Source: Pseudomonas putida
GTDB taxonomy: Bacteria; Pseudomonadota; Gammaproteobacteria; Pseudomonadales; Pseudomonadaceae
Assembly (NCBI RefSeq): GCF_004357765.1
Contig: NZ_SMTE01000010.1
Span: 62,001-126,000, forward strand
Reading direction: 5' to 3'
DNA: 64,000 nucleotides
Positions 24,998 through 33,601 of this stretch are shown here, one piece after another. The translations under genes and the position numbers were made by a program. Each line of letters begins with the position of its first letter. Position 1 is the stretch's first letter. A model generated the notes under the pieces. That model had not been told where the DNA came from. It worked only from the letters and a program-made list of their open reading frames with translations, and did not search any database.

Positions 24998-25138
24998 ATG
25001 CATGTTCAACGTACGTCTATTCAGGATCCTCGCATCCGCTCTCCGCCGTCGTGGCACCTCGACGTCCGCTCTCCATACGTTCTATCCCATTCATACGCGG
25101 CCAAGTCCTGCGAACGCAGCCAAGCAGGTGCCCCATGA
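24998..25138 (+). CDS. Possible 46-residue upstream ORF
   Basis: The frame MHVQRTSIQDPRIRSPP... has 46 residues and stops in an ATGA overlap with the next gene, typical of translational coupling. AAAGGA (24988-24993) sits 4 bases before ATG 24998. A competing frame from ATG 25002 (MFNVRLFRILASAL..., 46 residues, stop at 25140-25142) shares the same ribosome site and also overlaps the next start. Neither has a recognisable domain. One is probably translated as a leader peptide for the 88-residue protein; which one is not decidable from sequence. Confidence 0.4.
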   Translation: MHVQRTSIQDPRIRSPPSWHLDVRSPYVLSHSYAAKSCERSQAGAP

Positions 25139-25401
25139 CTGATCAAGAACGCCTGACCACGATTCAGCAATACGCCTGGACGCTAGAACTACTGGGCGAA
25201 GCCTTGGTGCAACATGATGATGTGCTCGAGTGCGAACATAACCCGCAGTTGAGTTTTCGCAATACCGCTGGGATTCACCAGGCGATTCGGATCATCAGTC
25301 GGTTGACAGCTGAGCAATGCGAAAAACTTGAGCTATTGGGAGATGGGCCAGAGACTGGTTGCCTTCAGCCCCGCACCACGACCGGCACCACGCGCACGTA
25401 A
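25135..25401 (+). CDS. Small protein of unknown function downstream of the RNA element
   Basis: This 88-residue soluble protein is predicted mostly helical: MTDQERLTTIQQYAWTLELL, then GIHQAIRIISRLTAEQCEKLELLG. Acidic in the middle, it has two Cys (ECEHN and QCEKL) plus one near the end. No family is recognised with confidence. The C-terminal 12 residues, rich in Thr and Arg, are encoded antisense to the end of the BASS transporter gene (overlap 25365-25401) and look like a drift extension. It is coupled to the upstream ORF and follows the structured RNA, so its synthesis is probably regulated at translation. Confidence 0.6.
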   Translation: MTDQERLTTIQQYAWTLELLGEALVQHDDVLECEHNPQLSFRNTAGIHQAIRIISRLTAEQCEKLELLGDGPETGCLQPRTTTGTTRT

Positions 25402-26330
25402 ACCAGCTCAAAGACCAACTCGACCAATGTCTGGGTAATCACCGCCGCTGCCGCCAGCGTGCGCAGGTCTTCCGGCAAGGCCAGGGCCAGCGGCAGCACC
25501 ACCAGGGAGTTACGCGTCGCCGCGCTGAAGGTCACCGAACGGGCCTGGGCCGCCGGCAGGCGCAGCAACCGCGCCGACAGCAGGCCGAGCAGCGGTGCCA
25601 GCAGCATGAAGCACAGGTAAACCGGTATCACCGGCCACAGTTTCTCGAAATCATGCAGCACCACCGCGATCTGCGAGCCGATCACCGCCACCAGTACCAG
25701 CGCCATCGCCGGCACCGGCATCCATGCCCAGGCCGCGTTCCAGGCCGCGACAGGGCGATGCCGACGAGCGCTGGCGCTGGTCAGCACGGCCAGCAACAGC
25801 GGCACCACGATCAACAGCAAGAAGGCCTCCGCGAATGGTTTGATCGACAGCGCCACGGTAGCGCTGTCGCCGAGGATCCAAGTCAGGTACACCGGCAGCA
25901 GCAGCAATTGCAGCAGCAACAGCACCGGCGTGGCGGCGAGGGTCAGGCGCGCATCGCCCTTGCCGATGTGGGTAAACACCACCACGTAGTCGATGCACGG
26001 GGTCAGCAGCACCAACAGGGCGCCGATGAGCAGCGCCGGGTGTTCGACCAGGCTGCGGGTAGCCGCCCAGACCAGCAACGGCACCAGCACGAAATTGGCC
26101 AGCAGCAACGCGGCCATGAACCGGCGGTTGGCCACGCCTTGGCGCAGGTCGAGAAACGGGATCTGCAGGAACATCGCATACATCAGAACAGCGATGGCTG
26201 GGGTCACCCAGGCTTGCAAATGGCTGGCGGCGGCAGGGGCCAGCATGCCAAGAGCCGCGGCCGCGATGACGGCGGCGAAGTAGATCGGGACTTGCCGGGT
26301 TTCGAGTTGGTCGCGGGTCAAAAGAGACAT
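25365..26330 (-). CDS. BASS/ACR3-like transporter (arsenic resistance protein-like)
   Basis: This 321-residue inner-membrane protein has about ten spans and belongs to the bile acid:sodium symporter superfamily, near the group annotated as arsenic resistance (ACR3-like) proteins. Features include MLAPAAASHLQAWVTPAIAVLMYAM in the first hairpin, LTPCIDYVVVFTHIGKGD (about 105-125), where the Cys matches the position important in ACR3 exporters, and FSAATRNSLVVLPLALALP in the last third. It is a stand-alone gene far from arsRBCH and has no ArsR site, so arsenite transport is not certain. Its 3-prime end overlaps the small gene at 25135 on the opposite strand by 37 bases. Confidence 0.75.
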   Translation of the reverse strand: MSLLTRDQLETRQVPIYFAAVIAAAALGMLAPAAASHLQAWVTPAIAVLMYAMFLQIPFLDLRQGVANRRFMAALLLANFVLVPLLVWAATRSLVEHPALLIGALLVLLTPCIDYVVVFTHIGKGDARLTLAATPVLLLLQLLLLPVYLTWILGDSATVALSIKPFAEAFLLLIVVPLLLAVLTSASARRHRPVAAWNAAWAWMPVPAMALVLVAVIGSQIAVVLHDFEKLWPVIPVYLCFMLLAPLLGLLSARLLRLPAAQARSVTFSAATRNSLVVLPLALALPEDLRTLAAAAVITQTLVELVFELVYVRVVPVVVRG

Positions 26331-26409
26331 CCTGTGCCGAGGTCAAAAGCGTGTGCACAGGATAATGACTCGGATGCGCTCAGGCGCAACACTAGTAAGG
26401 TCGTTATCA

Positions 26410-27966
26410 CTATCCTGTTTCGGCGAGGGCCTCACTGCTTCGCTTTTTGCCTGGGTTGGACGATCCAGCTTTTACGCTCGCATCCTGCCGTAGCATCGGC
26501 CCTATGCTTGACGGTGCGCTGTGCTGTAGCTGCGCAGCATCGAACCACACCGGCCACGAACTCTGGTGGCGGCTCTCGGCGCTGATGCAGGGGATCAGCC
26601 GTTGCGTGAGCACGGCGGTTTGCCTCACCGCCACGGCAGTGCGGTACTTGACGCTGTGGATGCATTCGCGGTCGCCGAACTCGCAGCGGTTCAGTGTGGT
26701 GCCGCCGCAGGGGCCGTTGGCCAGGCCTTTGGGGCAGGTCTCCGGGCAGATGTACAGAGTGTCTTCCAGGCGGCAGCGGCCACAGGTGTCGCAACCCACC
26801 AGTGGGCGCTTGGCGCTGCGTTCCAGACGGTGCAAAACGCGAGCGCCAGTGGCGGTGGCCCACAACGGTTGCCGTACCGCCCAGCCAAAGGTCTTGCTTA
26901 ACCAGTTGTCACGGCTGAACAACAGCGCATGCGCGCCGTGCAGCAGATGGTAACGAGCCTTTTCCTTGAGCGAGGCGTTGCTGCGGGTTTCGCCCAAACG
27001 CCAGTTGCCTTCCGGCGGGTGAAAGGTCACGGCGGGCAGGCCCGGCATCTGCCAGCTCGCCGCCCATTCAGGGGCCCACTGTTCGAGGGTGTGCAGACGG
27101 TTTTGCCAATGTTCCAGGCGTGCCTCAAGGGTAACCAGTTGCTCGAGTGCGTGAATGCCCGACAGGTGCACCCCGGCGTAGCCCATCAGTTTGACCCCGA
27201 TGATCTGCAGGGCCAGGCGATCGACACTGCGGGCCTGGGCGTAGGCCTTGGAGACGGCTGCCTCGGCTTCGAGCATGTCCAGCATCGATGGCGTCACCGT
27301 CACCCCCGCAACATGTTCGAGCATCGCGGCGCGGCCGTGGGTCAAGCTCATCAGGCAGGCCAGCAGCGGCTTGGGTTGGGCCTGACGCTGCATCCATTGC
27401 AGCGCTTCGTGGTGCTTGCCGGCATCGAAGCCCAGTTGCAGGGTGAGGAAGTCAGCGCCTGCGGCGAGTTTTTTCTCAGCCTTGCAGTACTGTGCGCCGC
27501 CTTCTTCCTCGCGGTATTTGAACGGATTGAGTGCGGCGCCCAGGAGCAGGTGCGGGCCGGCCTGGCGGGCGATCTGCAACGCAGCGACCGACTCCAGGTA
27601 GCGCACCGGGCGTTCGCCGGGTTGGTGGCCGGGCAAGCGGTCGCCAGTGAGAATCAGCAGTTGTTCCTGACCGCTAGCTTGCATGCGCTGCAGTTGCGCC
27701 AGCAGATCATGGCGCTCGCGGTTTTTGCCGGAGAAATGCGTCAGGGCCGGCAACGGCGTGGCGAAGCTGTCCAAGGCATCGAGCGGAGAGAGGTCCAGGG
27801 CGCTGGCCACACGGTCACCGATGGCCACGGTCAGCGGCCAGCCGCACAGCTGCCGGCGATCCATGATCGCCTGCATGGCGGCGAAACGCTCAGCGCTAGG
27901 TTTGGGCACGAACTCCATCACACAGACGAAGGTGCGGTCGTGCAGCGCGGTTCTCAGCAAGCTCAT
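26410..27966 (-). CDS. Methylenetetrahydrofolate reductase fused to a Cys-rich C-terminal domain
   Basis: This 518-residue protein has an N-terminal MTHFR-type TIM barrel (about 1-300: CVMEFVPKPSAERF, then LILTGDRLPGHQPGER and LLLGAALNPFKY). The C-terminal domain, about 385-450, carries a cluster of ten cysteines (GCDTCGRC, ICPETC, GPCGG, NRCEFGDREC), the MTHFR_C zinc- or cluster-binding type. It should supply 5-methyltetrahydrofolate. The gene lies divergent from metE, the enzyme that uses that product, which supports a methionine role. It differs from E. coli MetF (about 296 residues, no Cys domain). The tail after residue 455 is poorly structured. Whether it replaces or supplements a canonical metF elsewhere cannot be seen. 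Confidence 0.85.
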   Translation of the reverse strand: MSLLRTALHDRTFVCVMEFVPKPSAERFAAMQAIMDRRQLCGWPLTVAIGDRVASALDLSPLDALDSFATPLPALTHFSGKNRERHDLLAQLQRMQASGQEQLLILTGDRLPGHQPGERPVRYLESVAALQIARQAGPHLLLGAALNPFKYREEEGGAQYCKAEKKLAAGADFLTLQLGFDAGKHHEALQWMQRQAQPKPLLACLMSLTHGRAAMLEHVAGVTVTPSMLDMLEAEAAVSKAYAQARSVDRLALQIIGVKLMGYAGVHLSGIHALEQLVTLEARLEHWQNRLHTLEQWAPEWAASWQMPGLPAVTFHPPEGNWRLGETRSNASLKEKARYHLLHGAHALLFSRDNWLSKTFGWAVRQPLWATATGARVLHRLERSAKRPLVGCDTCGRCRLEDTLYICPETCPKGLANGPCGGTTLNRCEFGDRECIHSVKYRTAVAVRQTAVLTQRLIPCISAESRHQSSWPVWFDAAQLQHSAPSSIGPMLRQDASVKAGSSNPGKKRSSEALAETG

Positions 27967-28083
27967 GGCGCTGTATCACCTGGTCGGGTCAGGGTTGCAT
28001 TGTCCGTTGGGCGTGGGCTCGAAGGGTTGTCCGGGGGCGCAAGGTGGTGCTCTGAACGAGACATCGACCCGGCTATTCGATCA

Positions 28084-28134
28084 TGAATGGAACTTGATTT
28101 CATCTCAAAATAAATGAGTTTGTCTCAAGATGAG
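28084..28134. promoter_or_regulatory. Candidate methionine-regulon operator cluster
   Basis: The region between the MTHFR gene and metE holds TGAA-N11-TTCA (28084-28102). It overlaps two palindromes, CTCA-N7-TGAG (28104-28118) and CTCA-aga-TGAG (28124-28134), whose left arms are 20 bases apart. The T-N11-A form fits a LysR-type protein such as MetR. No regulator gene is adjacent and no cobalamin riboswitch box was seen. Confidence 0.4.
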
Positions 28135-28185
28135 GACACGCAGACAATTGCCCTCATCATTTTCACGCATTCTGAGGGACAAGAC

Positions 28186-30492
28186 ATGGCACTGGCACAC
28201 AACCTGGGTTTTCCGCGCATCGGCCGCGACCGCGAGCTGAAGAAGGCCCAGGAAGCCTTCTGGAAGGGCGAGCTCGATGAAGCCGGCCTGCGTGCGGTTG
28301 GCCGCGAGCTGCGTGCCAGCCATTGGCAGGTGCAAAAGGATGCCGGCATCGAGTTGTTGCCGGTCGGAGACTTCGCCTGGTACGACCAGGTACTGACTCA
28401 CTCGCTGACCTTCGGCGTGATCCCGCAGCGCTTCCGTGACCACGACGGCGCCAAGCCCAACCTGCAAACCCTCTTCGCCATGGCCCGTGGTGCTGTTGCC
28501 GGTCACGGTGCCGGTGGTTGCTGCGGCGGGGCCCATGCCCAGGAAATGACCAAATGGTTCGACACCAACTACCACTACCTGGTCCCCGAGTTCACCGAAG
28601 ACCAGACCTTCGCCCTGAGCTGGGAGCAGTTGTTCGACGAGGTCGAGGAGGCCAAGGCCTTGGGACATGCGGTCAAGCCGGTGGTGATCGGTCCGCTGAC
28701 CTACCTGTGGTTGGGCAAGACCAAGGGTAGCGAATTCGACAAGCTGGACCTGGTCGATCGCCTGCTGCCGCTGTATGACCAGATCTTCAACCGCCTGGCT
28801 GCGCAAGGCGTGGAATGGGTGCAGATCGACGAGCCGATCCTGGTGCTGGACCTGCCGCAGGAATGGAAAAACGCCTACGAGCGCGTTTACAACATCCTGC
28901 AGCGTGCACCGCTGAAAAAGCTGATTGCCACCTACTTCGGCGGCCTGGAGGAAAACCTCGGCCTGGCGGCCAACCTGCCAGTCGATGGGCTGCACATCGA
29001 CCTGGTGCGCGCGCCTGATCAGTATCCGACCATCCTCGACCGTCTGCCGGCCTACAAGATCCTCTCCCTGGGACTGGTCAACGGTCGCAACGTCTGGGCC
29101 TGCGACCTGGAAAAAGCGCTAGCCGTGCTGCAACACGCTGCCGAGCGCCTGGGTGAGCGTCTGTGGGTCGCGCCGTCCTGTTCGCTGCTGCACAGCCCGG
29201 TGGACCTGGCCCGTGAAGATCAGCTCGATGCCGAGCTCAAGGGCTGGCTGGCCTTCGCCGTGCAGAAGTGTCAGGAGGTGGCGTTGCTGACCCAGGCGAT
29301 CGATCAGCCAGACGCTGCCCAGGTGGTCGCTGCCCTCGAGCGCAGTCGCGCCATTCAGGCCAGCCGCGCGGCCTCGCCACGGATTCACAAGCCTGCCGTG
29401 CAGGCGCGCCTGGCCGCCATAAAGCCCGCCGACAGCCAGCGTCACTCGGCCTTCGCGCAACGCATCGCCAAGCAGCGCGCGGGCCTGAATCTGCCGGCCT
29501 ACCCGACCACCACCATCGGCTCGTTCCCGCAGACCTCGGCCATTCGCTTGGCGCGCCAGGCCTTCAAACAGGGCAAGCTGACCGAGGGCGACTATGTCGA
29601 GGCCATGCACAGCGAGATCCGCCATGCCGTGCAGATCCAGGAGAACCTGGGCCTGGATGTGCTGGTGCACGGCGAGGCCGAGCGCAACGACATGGTCGAG
29701 TACTTCGCCGAGCAGCTCGATGGCTACCTGTTCACCCGCTTCGGCTGGGTGCAGAGCTACGGCTCGCGTTGTGTGAAACCGGCGATCATCTTCGCTGACC
29801 TGAGTCGCCCCAAGGCCATGACAGTGGAGTGGATCAAGTACGCCCAAGGCCTGACCGGCAAAGTGATGAAGGGCATGCTGACCGGTCCGGTGACCATGCT
29901 GATGTGGTCGTTCCCGCGTGAGGATGTGAGCCGCGAAGTGCAGGCCCGGCAGCTGGCGCTGGCGATTCGCGACGAGGTGGTCGACCTGGAGGCTGCCGGT
30001 ATTCGCATCGTCCAGATCGACGAAGCTGCGTTCCGTGAGGGCCTGCCACTGCGCCGGGGGGCCTGGGCGCAATACCTGGAGTGGGCCACCGAAGCGTTCC
30101 GCCTGTGTGCGTCTGGAGTACGTGATGAAACGCAGATTCACACCCACATGTGCTACAGCGAGTTCAACGATGTGATCGAGTCGATCGCGGCGATGGATGC
30201 CGATGTGATCACCATCGAGACATCCCGTTCGGACATGGAGTTGCTGGAGGCCTTCGAGCGCTTTGCCTACCCCAACGAGATCGGGCCGGGGGTGTATGAC
30301 ATCCACTCGCCACGGGTGCCTAGCCGCGAAGAGATGGTGGCGCTGCTGCGCAAGGCGGCACAGCGTATTCCGGCCGAGCGGTTGTGGGTCAACCCTGATT
30401 GCGGGCTGAAGACCCGCGGCTGGGCGGAAACCGAGGCGGCGTTGGTGAACATGGTCGCGGCGGCGCGGGAGTTGCGGGCGGCGCTGGCCTGA
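28186..30492 (+). CDS. metE: Cobalamin-independent methionine synthase MetE
   Basis: This 768-residue enzyme transfers the methyl group of 5-methyltetrahydropteroyl-triglutamate to homocysteine. Both barrels are complete: the N-terminal half begins [20 protein letters not shown], and the C-terminal catalytic half starts near [19 protein letters not shown]. The zinc ligands are visible as H and C in [13 protein letters not shown] and a C-terminal Cys in [15 protein letters not shown] 28186 follows GAGGGACAAGAC. It is divergent from the MTHFR gene, with probable operators between, and so should rise when methionine is scarce. Confidence 0.96.
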   Translation: MALAHNLGFPRIGRDRELKKAQEAFWKGELDEAGLRAVGRELRASHWQVQKDAGIELLPVGDFAWYDQVLTHSLTFGVIPQRFRDHDGAKPNLQTLFAMARGAVAGHGAGGCCGGAHAQEMTKWFDTNYHYLVPEFTEDQTFALSWEQLFDEVEEAKALGHAVKPVVIGPLTYLWLGKTKGSEFDKLDLVDRLLPLYDQIFNRLAAQGVEWVQIDEPILVLDLPQEWKNAYERVYNILQRAPLKKLIATYFGGLEENLGLAANLPVDGLHIDLVRAPDQYPTILDRLPAYKILSLGLVNGRNVWACDLEKALAVLQHAAERLGERLWVAPSCSLLHSPVDLAREDQLDAELKGWLAFAVQKCQEVALLTQAIDQPDAAQVVAALERSRAIQASRAASPRIHKPAVQARLAAIKPADSQRHSAFAQRIAKQRAGLNLPAYPTTTIGSFPQTSAIRLARQAFKQGKLTEGDYVEAMHSEIRHAVQIQENLGLDVLVHGEAERNDMVEYFAEQLDGYLFTRFGWVQSYGSRCVKPAIIFADLSRPKAMTVEWIKYAQGLTGKVMKGMLTGPVTMLMWSFPREDVSREVQARQLALAIRDEVVDLEAAGIRIVQIDEAAFREGLPLRRGAWAQYLEWATEAFRLCASGVRDETQIHTHMCYSEFNDVIESIAAMDADVITIETSRSDMELLEAFERFAYPNEIGPGVYDIHSPRVPSREEMVALLRKAAQRIPAERLWVNPDCGLKTRGWAETEAALVNMVAAARELRAALA

Positions 30493-30511
30493 CGGGGACC
30501 GCGCTGGATGG

Positions 30512-30546
30512 CACGGGCTTCGCCCGTGTTCGCGGGACAAGCCCGC
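30512..30546. repeat. REP element, left flank of the tandem repeats
   Basis: CACGGGC-TTC-GCCCGTG hairpin (30512-30528) followed by TTCGCGGGACAAGCCCGC, a P. putida-type REP sequence just after metE. It could also shield the metE mRNA end. Confidence 0.65.
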
Positions 30547-30547
30547 T

Positions 30548-30667
30548 CCCACAGGTACCCCATGGTTCTTGAAACCTGCATAGATCTCCCACAGGTACCC
30601 CATGGTTCTTGAAACCTGCATGGATCTACCACAGGTACCCTACGGTTCTTGAAACCTGCATAGATCT
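30548..30667. repeat. Three tandem copies of a 40-bp repeat
   Basis: Copies at 30548-30587, 30588-30627 and 30628-30667 have exactly 40-bp period. The unit begins CCCACAGGTACCCCATGG and ends AACCTGCATAGATCT. Copy 2 differs from copy 1 by one base; copy 3 differs at a few positions (ACC start, CCTACGG). There are no spacers, and REP elements flank the array on both sides in opposite orientation. Confidence 0.9.
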
Positions 30668-30722
30668 GTGGGAGCGGCGGTGCGGCGCCCCGACTTGCCC
30701 CGCGAACACCGGCAACGCCGGT
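30667..30722. repeat. REP element, right flank, inverted
   Basis: TGTGGGAGCGGCGG...CCCCGCGAACACCGG is a REP sequence in the opposite orientation to that at 30512-30546, followed by a CCGGCAACGCCGG hairpin. It ends at the thiolase stop and, with the left copy, makes a BIME-like unit around the tandem repeats. Confidence 0.6.
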
Positions 30723-30727
30723 GCCAG

Positions 30728-31906
30728 TCAGCGCTCGATCGCCAGTGCCACGCCTTGGCCACCGCCGATGCACAACGTGGCCAAGCCTTTCTTGGCATCG
30801 CGCTTGATCATCTCGTGCAGCAGGGTCACCAGGACCCGGCAGCCCGAGGCGCCGATCGGGTGACCCAGGGCGATCGCCCCGCCGTTGACGTTGACCCGCG
30901 TCGAATCCCACTCCAACGCCTTGCCTACCGACAACGCCTGGGCGGCGAAGGCTTCGTTGGCCTCGATCAGATCCAGATCGGCCAGGGCCCAACCGGCCTT
31001 GTCCAGGCAGCGCTGGGTCGCCGAAACCGGGCCGATGCCCATGATCGCCGGATCCACGCCAGCGCTGGCATAGGCGGCGATGCGGGCCAGCACCGGCAGG
31101 CCCAGGGCCTTGGCCTTCGCCGCGCTCATCATCAGCACCGCCGCCGCGCCATCGTTGAGGCTAGAGGCATTGCCGGCGGTCACGCTGCCGTCCTTCTTGA
31201 ACGCCGGACGCAGCTTGGCCAGGGACTCGGCAGTGGTGTCGGCGCGGGGTTGTTCGTCGCGTGCGAAAATCTTCGGCTCGCCCTTTTTCTGCGGCAGCAC
31301 GATCGGGGTGATCTCATCACTGAAACGCCCAGCCTCGATGGCGGCCACAGCCTTGCGCTGCGACTCGGCGGCGAACGCATCCTGCTGTTCACGGGTCAGG
31401 CCGTACTGCTCGACCAGGTTCTCGGCGGTGATGCCCATGTGATAGTCGTTGAAGGCATCCCACAAGCCGTCGGTGATCATGCTGTCGATCAGCTGACCAT
31501 GGCCCATGCGCTGGCCGGTACGGGCCGAGGGCAGGACATAGGGCGACAGGCTCATGTTTTCCTGGCCACCGGCGATCACCACCTCTGCATCGCCACAGCG
31601 GATGGCCTGGGCAGCCAGGTGCAGGGCCTTGAGGCCCGAGCCGCAGACCTTGTTCAGGGTCAGCGCCGGTACGCTGTAGGGCAGGCCGGCCTTGATCGCG
31701 GCCTGGCGCGCCGGATTCTGTCCGGCACCGGCGGTGAGCACCTGGCCGAGGATCACTTCATCGACCTGCGCCGGGTCCAGCTGGGTTTGCTGCAGCAACT
31801 GCTTGATCACCGCTGCACCCAGGTCGACGGCAGGTACGTTGGCCAAGGCGCCCTGGAAGCTGCCGATGGCGGTGCGGGTTGCGGCGACGATGACCACGTC
31901 GTTCAT
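30728..31906 (-). CDS. Acetyl-CoA C-acetyltransferase
   Basis: This 392-residue biosynthetic-type thiolase condenses two acetyl-CoA to acetoacetyl-CoA or works in reverse (AtoB/PhaA group). Catalytic residues are C88 in [11 protein letters not shown], the His in [17 protein letters not shown] and the C-terminal Cys in [17 protein letters not shown]. Length and motifs are standard, unlike the thiolase at 21552, which has CVGVGQG. Start ATG 31906 has GGAGAACAACAAT upstream. It is a single gene with no pha genes next to it, so the pathway (ketone-body, leucine or fatty-acid breakdown) is undecided. A 7-bp inverted repeat lies about 100 bases upstream. Confidence 0.92.
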   Translation of the reverse strand: MNDVVIVAATRTAIGSFQGALANVPAVDLGAAVIKQLLQQTQLDPAQVDEVILGQVLTAGAGQNPARQAAIKAGLPYSVPALTLNKVCGSGLKALHLAAQAIRCGDAEVVIAGGQENMSLSPYVLPSARTGQRMGHGQLIDSMITDGLWDAFNDYHMGITAENLVEQYGLTREQQDAFAAESQRKAVAAIEAGRFSDEITPIVLPQKKGEPKIFARDEQPRADTTAESLAKLRPAFKKDGSVTAGNASSLNDGAAAVLMMSAAKAKALGLPVLARIAAYASAGVDPAIMGIGPVSATQRCLDKAGWALADLDLIEANEAFAAQALSVGKALEWDSTRVNVNGGAIALGHPIGASGCRVLVTLLHEMIKRDAKKGLATLCIGGGQGVALAIER

Positions 31907-32002
31907 ATTGTTGTTCTCCGTGCAGGGTGGTGCGCCGCGAGGGCGCGGTATGTCGCCAGCATCGATGGGTTTGGCTGATTTGTTAAGTTTGTTTTTCTGC
32001 AC

Positions 32003-32027
32003 GATTGATGTGAAAAACCAATCAATC
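32003..32027. promoter_or_regulatory. Inverted repeat in the thiolase-fabV divergent region
   Basis: GATTGAT-N11-ATCAATC is a perfect 7-bp inverted repeat within the 326-base region between two divergent genes (31907-32232). That region otherwise shows no gene. The regulator is unknown; the repeat suits a dimeric repressor or activator of either gene. Confidence 0.45.
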
Positions 32028-32232
32028 CTGCCCGTGATCGGGCGGCGAAGAGGCCCGAGTCCGCATGGGCATCAGGCGCCCAGCGGTGTCGCATCGAGGC
32101 GACCGCGCTTTCGATCGCCCCCGTCAGCCCTTAATATGTGTCGGATAACCTGCGGGGGTAGTCTCACCCTCTGATCAAACGGAATCGCCGCTGGCGGCGC
32201 TTCCCCGGCATAAACCTGACGAGGTACAGACA

Positions 32233-33444
32233 TTGGCCATCATTCATCCTAAGGTCCGCGGTTTCATCTGCACCACGACCCATCCGAAGGGCTGCGAGCT
32301 CAACGTCCGTGACCAGATCGAAGCCACCCGCAAGCTGGGCGTGCGCGAGGATGGCCCGAAGAAGGTCCTGGTCATCGGTGCTTCCAGCGGCTACGGCCTG
32401 GCAGCCCGTATCACTGCAGCCTTCGGCTTCAAGGCCGACACCCTGGGCGTGTTCTTCGAAAAGCCTGGCACCGAGACCAAGGCCGGCACCGCAGGCTGGT
32501 ACAACGCCGCCGCGTTCGACAAGTTCGCCAAGGCCGAGGGCCTGTACAGCAAGTCGATCAACGGTGACGCCTTCTCCGACGAGGCCCGGGCCAAGGTCAT
32601 CGAGCTGATCAAGAACGACATGGGCGGCAAGGTCGACCTGGTGATCTACTCCCTGGCTTCGCCAGTGCGCAAGCTGCCACAGACCGGTGAACTGGTGCGC
32701 TCGGCGCTCAAGCCGATTGGCCAGCCGTACAAGTCGACCGCCATCGACACCAACAAGGACACCATCATCGAGGCCAGCATCGAGCCGGCCACCGAGCAGG
32801 AAATCGCCGACACCGTCACCGTCATGGGTGGCCAGGACTGGCAGCTGTGGATCGACGCCCTGGCCGGCGCTGACGTGCTGGCCGAAGGCGCCCGTACCGT
32901 GGCCTTCAGCTACATCGGCACCGAGATCACCTGGCCGATCTACTGGCACGGCGCTCTGGGTCAAGCCAAGCAGGATCTGGACGAGACCGCGCTGCGTCTG
33001 GACCAGAAGCTGGCCAGCGAAGTCAAGGGCGGCGCCAACGTGGCCGTGCTCAAATCGGTAGTGACCCAGGCCAGCTCGGCCATTCCGGTGATGCCGCTGT
33101 ACCTGTCGATGGTCTTCAAGATCATGCAGGAAAAAGGTGTGCACGAAGGCACACAGGACCAGCTCGACCGCATGTTCCGCGAGCGCATGTACCGTGCCGA
33201 CGGCCAGCCGGCCGAGGTCGACGAGAAGCAGCGCCTGCGCCTGGACGACTGGGAACTGCGTGACGACGTTCAGGACGCCTGCAAGGCCATGTGGCCACAG
33301 GTGACTACCGAGAACCTGTTCCAGCTGACCGACTACGCCGGTTACAAGAAGCAGTTCCTCAACCTGTTCGGCTTCGAGCGTGCTGACGTCAATTACGACG
33401 AAGATGTGGCGACCGACGTACGGTTCGACTGCGTCGAGCTGTAA
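32233..33444 (+). CDS. fabV: FabV-type enoyl-[acyl-carrier-protein] reductase
   Basis: This 403-residue NADH-dependent enoyl-ACP reductase performs the last step of each fatty-acid elongation cycle. FabV enzymes are insensitive to triclosan. It begins [19 protein letters not shown] and has the Rossmann motif [15 protein letters not shown] (about 45-60) and the catalytic Y-x8-K with Y237 and K246 in [13 protein letters not shown]. The start codon is TTG at 32233, chosen for the conserved N-terminus and for GAGGT at 32221-32225, 7 bases away. It is a single gene ended by a strong terminator. Confidence 0.96.
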   Translation: MAIIHPKVRGFICTTTHPKGCELNVRDQIEATRKLGVREDGPKKVLVIGASSGYGLAARITAAFGFKADTLGVFFEKPGTETKAGTAGWYNAAAFDKFAKAEGLYSKSINGDAFSDEARAKVIELIKNDMGGKVDLVIYSLASPVRKLPQTGELVRSALKPIGQPYKSTAIDTNKDTIIEASIEPATEQEIADTVTVMGGQDWQLWIDALAGADVLAEGARTVAFSYIGTEITWPIYWHGALGQAKQDLDETALRLDQKLASEVKGGANVAVLKSVVTQASSAIPVMPLYLSMVFKIMQEKGVHEGTQDQLDRMFRERMYRADGQPAEVDEKQRLRLDDWELRDDVQDACKAMWPQVTTENLFQLTDYAGYKKQFLNLFGFERADVNYDEDVATDVRFDCVEL

Positions 33445-33456
33445 GCAAGTCTTTGA

Positions 33457-33489
33457 CCGGACACCTGTTTTGCTCAGGTGTCCGGTTTT
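33457..33489 (+). terminator. Intrinsic terminator of fabV
   Basis: CCGGACACCTG (33457-33467) pairs perfectly over 11 bp with CAGGTGTCCGG (33475-33485), then TTTT. It lies 12 bases after the fabV stop. Confidence 0.9.
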
Positions 33490-33601
33490 GTTCCAACTCC
33501 GTTAACATTCTGCAACACTTCTGCTGCTGGCTAATTGATATGGCCGCCATCTATACCGCTTCTTGGGGCTGGGCAATAACGCCGGGGCCGAGGAGGCGTG
33601 C

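Noticed and set aside
27967-28185. Cobalamin riboswitch before metE
   Set aside because: The 219-base gap is short and lacks the B12-box sequence; palindromic protein sites explain it better.
29119-30621. Antisense frame of 500 codons opposite metE and the tandem repeats
   Set aside because: It mirrors metE and starts in REP/tandem repeat sequence; no recognisable protein.
30548-30667. CRISPR-like array
   Set aside because: The three 40-bp units adjoin directly with no spacers, and no cas genes are near; they are tandem repeats between REPs.
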